Of a stretch of DNA of 64,000 nucleotides, positions 62,994 to 64,000 are shown one piece after another. A program made the position numbers and the translations under genes. This DNA is from UTCFX2 sp963788305. Lineage in GTDB: Bacteria > Chloroflexota > Anaerolineae > Anaerolineales > UBA4823. Every line of letters starts with the position of its first letter. Position 1 is the first letter of the stretch. The notes under the pieces are model-generated. The model did not search any database, had not been told where the DNA came from, and saw nothing but the letters and a program-made list of their open reading frames with translations. The stretch covers positions 124,001-188,000 of the forward strand of contig CAWBGK010000011.1 of NCBI GenBank assembly GCA_963788305.1. The letters are read 5' to 3'.

Positions 62994-63893
62994 CTATTCT
63001 TTCCGGCTCTGGATGAAGTTCTCCAGCATGCTGGTGAACTCCATCGGGAAGATGTACTTCGTCGATGGGCTGGTCCCGATTGATTTTAAAGTCTCGAAAT
63101 ACTGCAGCGTCATCGTCTTGGGGTCGACCTCCTGCGCAGCTTCAAAAATCTTCGTCAGCGCAGCCGAAAAACCCTCCGCTCGCAGGAGCTGAGCTTGCCG
63201 CTCGCCCTCGGCTTTCAGAATGTTGCTCTGCTTGTCGCCTTCTGCCCGCAAAATTGCCGCCTGCTTCTCGCCCTCTGCGACGTTGACCGCCGCTTCCCGC
63301 GTTCCAGTCGATTCCGTCACCACCGCTCGCCGGATCCGCTCCGCCGACATCTGCCGGTTCATCGCATCCTGCACATCCCGCGGCGGAATGATCTCGCGGA
63401 TCTCGACGTTCGTCACCTTGACCCCCCACCGCTCGGTGACCTCATCCAGCCGGCTTCGCAGCATATTATTGATATGCTCCCGCTCCGACAGCACCTCGTC
63501 CAGAGACATCCCTCCGATCACAGATCTCAATGTCGTCGTGGCCATTCCTTGAGCAGCTGATTCGAAGTTACCAACTTGCAGTACACTTTCTGTCGGGTCC
63601 AGGACCTTGTAATACCACAGAAAATCGATTGAGATTGGGGCATTGTCTTTTGTGATCGAGGTCTGATGCGGAATTTCGCGCACCTGTTCCCGCAAATCCG
63701 TTTTTACCGCTCGATCGATGATCGGGATTAGCAGGACGATCCCTGGTCCTTTCGCCCCGACACAGCGTCCCAACCGGAACACAACCAGCCTCTGGTATTC
63801 GGATACTATGCGGACTGCATTCGCAACGAATGCAATCACAACAAGAATGACGCTTCCAACCAGACAAAGTGCCGTAATTTGTGCACCTTCCAT
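62994..63893 (-). CDS. slipin / SPFH (band 7) membrane protein
   Basis: The start ATG 63893 follows GGAGGTCGAAT. The product of 299 residues has one N-terminal membrane helix (residues 6-27), the SPFH domain (EYQRLVVFRLGRCVGAKGPG, then LREQVREIPHQTSITKDNAP and VGNFESAAQGMATTTLRSVI) and an Ala/Glu-rich coiled coil (AEGEKQAAILRAEGDKQSNI). It is a stomatin-like scaffold. Together with the upstream NfeD gene it forms the well-known nfeD-slipin pair, in which a membrane microdomain partner is matched with an OB-fold NfeD protein. Confidence 0.95.
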   Translation of the reverse strand: MEGAQITALCLVGSVILVVIAFVANAVRIVSEYQRLVVFRLGRCVGAKGPGIVLLIPIIDRAVKTDLREQVREIPHQTSITKDNAPISIDFLWYYKVLDPTESVLQVGNFESAAQGMATTTLRSVIGGMSLDEVLSEREHINNMLRSRLDEVTERWGVKVTNVEIREIIPPRDVQDAMNRQMSAERIRRAVVTESTGTREAAVNVAEGEKQAAILRAEGDKQSNILKAEGERQAQLLRAEGFSAALTKIFEAAQEVDPKTMTLQYFETLKSIGTSPSTKYIFPMEFTSMLENFIQSRKE

Positions 63894-63918
63894 ATTCGAC
63901 CTCCTTAAAGGTATTTCT

Positions 63919-64000
63919 CTACTCGTTTGGTTTTTCTGGTTCAATTGCTTCAACCAGAAGTGTGAAACCCTGCCTCCCAATTACACGGACAGTTTGGCCG
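63919..64000 (-). CDS. NfeD-like protein, C-terminal fragment
   Basis: Only the last 26 codons are in the window: GQTVRVIGRQGFTLLVEAIE, then PEKPNE and a TAG at 63921-63919. The GxxVRVxGxxGxxLxVxP pattern is the end of the NfeD OB-fold domain. The position 25 bases upstream of the slipin ATG supports this. Confidence 0.8.
   Translation of the reverse strand, partial: GQTVRVIGRQGFTLLVEAIEPEKPNE

Overview
The window reads as one contig from a mesophilic, GC-rich bacterium, most likely an anaerobic member of the Chloroflexota (Anaerolineae-like). This placement is inferred from the gene mix (GatCAB, SpoVS, CarH-type B12 regulators, NfeD-slipin, a C25-like secreted protease) and from the dense dispersed intergenic repeats; no marker gene settles it. 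Many conserved genes, including the normally essential gatB and gatC, are broken by single-base indels, often in G/C or A runs. The simplest reading is consensus error, so most frameshifted genes are annotated as probably intact.

1-10.2 kb: a glutamate dehydrogenase start, then a minus-strand block of gatC, gatA, an M3 peptidase, an aldo/keto reductase, a nucleotidyltransferase, a small protein, an aminotransferase and gatB, and upstream a lipoprotein esterase.

10.3-31.7 kb: spoVS, then a light/oxidative-stress neighbourhood. A CarH/LitR-type B12 photoreceptor regulator (17.4 kb) is divergent from a minus-strand run: TIGR01777 epimerase, CrtI-like FAD oxidoreductase, photolyase, TspO-like protein, a peroxiredoxin with an in-frame TGA exactly at the catalytic Cys position (probable selenocysteine, with a SECIS-like hairpin), DUF4345 and DegV. 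Both divergent promoters carry 11-bp direct repeats with ACA at fixed positions. Similar repeats occur upstream of an M50 protease, a second CarH-like gene (31.5 kb) and the phytoene-synthase-like gene at 59.8 kb, suggesting a dispersed CarH regulon. An FtsX-type ABC transporter, small membrane proteins, a DUF1295 protein, a Ca-type P-ATPase, a Rieske oxygenase, a hydrolase and an MFS exporter lie between.

31.8-48.2 kb: radical SAM protein, DUF2877 with an FdrA-like mini-gene, a heavy-metal module (CmtR-like ArsR, P1B ATPase, second ArsR), tRNA-Ser(CGA), a large secreted C25/gingipain-like protein, a repeat-rich stretch with a recombinase-like gene and an IS3 remnant, a beta-CASP nuclease and RNase D.

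48.2-59.6 kb: an AT-rich, IS-laden island. IS630 copy 1 sits in an IS1380-type transposase gene. IS630 copy 2 sits in a gene for a membrane protein with DnaJ C-terminal-like domains and an HELCH protease motif. An IS256 element with an 8-bp target duplication sits in a gene for an FHA plus HEYVH-peptidase protein. A HEAT-repeat protein follows. Removing each IS restores a continuous reading frame across the junction. The DnaJ_C/HExxH, FHA/peptidase and HEAT genes are the best candidate here for an undescribed system.

59.8-64 kb: phytoene synthase and desaturase-like genes joined by a 15-bp tandem repeat, a GNAT acetyltransferase, and a slipin-NfeD pair cut by the window end.
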